From Accumulibacter sp. (GTDB lineage: Bacteria > Pseudomonadota > Gammaproteobacteria > Burkholderiales > Rhodocyclaceae), in assembly GCA_031274075.1 (NCBI GenBank), contig JAISQQ010000261.1, positions 1 to 7,298 on the forward strand: a DNA stretch of 7,298 bases. The letters run 5' to 3'. The translations under genes were made by a program, and so were the position numbers. Position 1 is the stretch's first letter. Every line of letters starts with the position of its first letter. The notes below the pieces were generated by a model that worked only from the letters and a program-made list of their open reading frames with translations, had not been told where the DNA came from and did not search any database. Shown here piece after piece: positions 5,566 through 7,298 of the stretch.

Positions 5566-6225
5566 TCACGGCGACGCCAGGATCCGTTCGCGGTTGGCGG
5601 CGACGAACAGCGCGGCCTTGCGGATCGCCTTGATCACCGCGCGCGGCGTGACCGTGGCGCCGGCCATCGCGTCGAAGCGTCCGCCGTCCTTCTTGACGCG
5701 CCATTCGCGCGCGTCGGTCGCCGCCGGATTCAGCCCGTCGAACTGGGTGATCCACGGACGCGCCTGGCCGCGTCCCTTCCGCGCTTCGATGTAGTCGCCC
5801 AGCCCAGGGGTTTCCTTGTGCGCGATGACGCGCACGCCGATGATCCGTCCGCCGGCGTCGAGCGCGAGCAGCAGGCGGATGCGTCCGGCGTAGCCGTCGG
5901 GCGCCACGGCTTCGAGCACCAGCGCCTCGATCCTGCCGTTCTTGCGCGCGCGCAGGATGCGCGCCGGTTCGTCGACGCCAAGCTCGGGCGCGGCGTCGAG
6001 CACCAGCGCGTCGCCGAGCAGCTCGTTGTCGTAGCGCTCGCGCGGCAGCACCTCGTCGATCAGCTTCATCTTCTCTTCGGCGGCGGCGGCTTCGATCGAC
6101 GGCAGCGTCCACAGGTACGCGCCGGCGAGCAGGGCGGTGAAGACGCTGACGAACAGGAACAGGATCAGCGCCGTGCGCGCGGCCATGCGCGCGGCAGTGA
6201 GGGGTTTCCTGGCCGGCGGCGTCAT
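5566..6225 (-). CDS. rsxG: Rnf/Rsx electron-transport complex subunit G (covalent-FMN protein)
   Basis: 219 residues (synonym rnfG). A basic N-terminus and one membrane helix (about 19-39) anchor it; the rest is the extracytoplasmic FMN-binding domain. Visible family marks are HKETPGLGDYIE (136-147), the W-x-x-QFDGLNP stretch (158-167) and the flavinylation site DAMAGATVTP (185-194), in which T191 would carry FMN attached through phosphate by ApbE. Ala188 stands where Ser or Thr is common. It passes electrons between the membrane subunits. The ATG at 6225 overlaps the rsxD stop by 4 bp (ATGA), which suggests translational coupling; the same frame stays open upstream inside rsxD, but that extension is antisense-like shadow of rsxD and is not used. 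The gene ends TGA-TGA, right at the border of the palindrome at 5358-5560. Confidence 0.96.
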   Translation of the reverse strand: MTPPARKPLTAARMAARTALILFLFVSVFTALLAGAYLWTLPSIEAAAAEEKMKLIDEVLPRERYDNELLGDALVLDAAPELGVDEPARILRARKNGRIEALVLEAVAPDGYAGRIRLLLALDAGGRIIGVRVIAHKETPGLGDYIEARKGRGQARPWITQFDGLNPAATDAREWRVKKDGGRFDAMAGATVTPRAVIKAIRKAALFVAANRERILASP

Positions 6226-7235
6226 TTCTTCATGCCGAAGATCGGCGGCTGCGTATACAGATCGATGATCGGCACGCAGAGGTTCAGCAGCAGCACCGCA
6301 AAGGCCACGCCGTCCGGGTAGCCGCCGAAGACGCGGATCAGGCAGGCCAGCGCGCCGGCGGAGAAACCGAAGATCAGCTTGCCCCTGGGCGTCGCGCAGC
6401 CCGTGACCGGATCGGTGGCGATGAAAAACGCGCCGAGCATCGAGCCGCCGGAAAACAGGTGGAACAGCGGGTTGGCGAAGGCGGCCGGCTGCCACAGCCA
6501 CAACGCGCCGGAAACGGCCGCCAGGCCGGCGAGGAAGCTGGCCGGCACGCGCCAGCCGATGACCCCGCGCCACCCCAGCCACAGGCCGCCGACGAGGTAG
6601 CCTAAGGAAAGCCATTCCCAGCCGCGCCCGGCGACGTGCCCGAAGACGGCGCGGTCGGCGGTGATGCGGGCGACGCTGGCTTGTCCCTCGCCGAGCTTGA
6701 GCGCCGTTTTCAGCGCGTCGAGCGGCGTCGCGCCGGCCAGCGCGTCGAGGCGCGGCGTCTGGCCCAGGATCAGCGCCAGGCGCTCGCCGAAGCCCGCGCC
6801 GGCGTCGATGGCCGGCCATTGCGACATCAGCGCCGGGAAGGAGACAATGCACACGGCGAAGGCGATCATCGCCGGGTTGAACGGGTTCTGCCCGAGGCCG
6901 CCGTACAACTGCTTGGCGACGACGATGGCGAAGGCCGCGCCGACGGCGACCAGCCACCACGGCGCCAGCGGCGGGAAGGCCAGGGCGATCAGCCAGGCGG
7001 TGACCACGGCGCTGCCGTCGCCGAGAAACAGCGCCAGCGGCTTGCCGCGCGCGAAGAGCATCAAGCCTTCGGCCAGCAGCGCGGCGGCCGTGGCGACGCC
7101 GATCTGCACCAGCACCACCGGGCCGAGCAGCCACAGATAGACGGCGATGCCCGGAAGCAGCGCGGCCAGCACCTGCAGCATGACGCGGCGGACGCTGTTG
7201 TCTTGCGTGAGGTAGGGCGGGGAAATGAAGTCCAT
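6222..7235 (-). CDS. rsxD: Rnf/Rsx electron-transport complex subunit D (membrane flavoprotein)
   Basis: 337 residues, full length for RnfD/NqrB-type subunits (synonym rnfD). The N-terminal block SPPYLTQDNSVRRVMLQVL (5-23) runs into the first helix (LLPGIAVYLWLLG). Then come GDGSAVVTAWLIAL (72-85), GGLGQNPFNPAMIAFA (112-127), the periplasmic flavinylation site DALAGATPLD (164-173; T170 is the likely FMN-bearing residue) and the C-terminal FFIATDPVTGCATPRGK and GGYPDGVAFAVLLLN blocks. About nine to ten membrane segments are expected. It is part of the ion-pumping core. The next gene, rsxG, overlaps by 4 bp. Upstream, where rsxC normally lies, there is a heptamer repeat that ends six bases before the ATG and leaves no Shine-Dalgarno sequence visible. 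Confidence 0.97.
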   Translation of the reverse strand: MDFISPPYLTQDNSVRRVMLQVLAALLPGIAVYLWLLGPVVLVQIGVATAAALLAEGLMLFARGKPLALFLGDGSAVVTAWLIALAFPPLAPWWLVAVGAAFAIVVAKQLYGGLGQNPFNPAMIAFAVCIVSFPALMSQWPAIDAGAGFGERLALILGQTPRLDALAGATPLDALKTALKLGEGQASVARITADRAVFGHVAGRGWEWLSLGYLVGGLWLGWRGVIGWRVPASFLAGLAAVSGALWLWQPAAFANPLFHLFSGGSMLGAFFIATDPVTGCATPRGKLIFGFSAGALACLIRVFGGYPDGVAFAVLLLNLCVPIIDLYTQPPIFGMKK

Positions 7236-7240
7236 TTATC

Positions 7241-7296
7241 AGAGGACAGAAGACAGAGGACAGGGATCAGAGGACAGAGGACAGAGGACAGAGGAC
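7241..7296 (+). repeat. Heptamer tandem array, 8 units, running to the right edge
   Basis: Eight in-phase 7-bp units: AGAGGAC six times plus AGAAGAC (7248-7254) and AGGGATC (7262-7268). It continues with AG to the window end, so the full length is unknown. It lies immediately upstream of rsxD, with CTGTCCT-type repeats on the transcribed strand. Confidence 0.9.
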
Positions 7297-7298
7297 AG

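Noticed and set aside
5395..6321. Plus-strand 308-codon frame over rsxG
   Set aside because: GC-rich shadow of rsxG and of the palindrome, with no family features.
5566..7134. A 522-codon fused protein ending as RsxG
   Set aside because: The part upstream of 6225 is an out-of-phase shadow of rsxD; the ATGA overlap and family length fix RsxG at 219 residues.

Overview
The window looks like chromosomal DNA from a high-GC Gram-negative proteobacterium, most likely a betaproteobacterium of the Rhodocyclales type. This is an inference from the rsx(rnf)DGE-nth gene order, the gene content and the abundance of palindromic intergenic repeats; no species can be named from sequence alone. Every gene I can support lies on the minus strand, so transcription runs from right to left.

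Right half (about 3696-7235): rsxD, rsxG and rsxE, three membrane or membrane-anchored subunits of the Rnf/Rsx ion-translocating electron-transport complex, followed by nth (endonuclease III). rsxD and rsxG overlap by 4 bp. rsxE is separated from rsxG by about 215 bp that form one large, multi-hairpin inverted repeat. nth is separated from rsxE by two tandem copies of a 147-bp repeat. rsxC, expected upstream of rsxD, is not in the window; a heptamer tandem repeat occupies the space just before rsxD and runs off the right edge.

Middle (2156-3695): yjbQ (UPF0047 family, 2311-2703) stands alone. The 1-kb gap between yjbQ and nth contains no convincing gene. It is packed with repeats: a 14-bp direct duplication, GC hairpins, a pair of hairpin-bearing ends that may be a decayed IS200/IS605-like element with a REP-type palindrome inside, and a 3 x 42-bp tandem array of hairpins downstream of nth.

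Left (1-2155): a single uninterrupted minus-strand reading frame runs off the left edge. I read it codon by codon through the whole interval and found no stop. It encodes an exported HEAT-like repeat protein built from two tandem copies of a module of about 290-358 residues. The second copy lacks a clean 198-bp (66-codon) segment present in the first. Base composition here is visibly more AT-rich than in the rsx genes, which suggests a different history.

The two most unusual items are the nested palindrome inside the rsx operon, whose paired hairpins have exactly complementary loops and compensated stems, and the internally duplicated exported HEAT-like protein.
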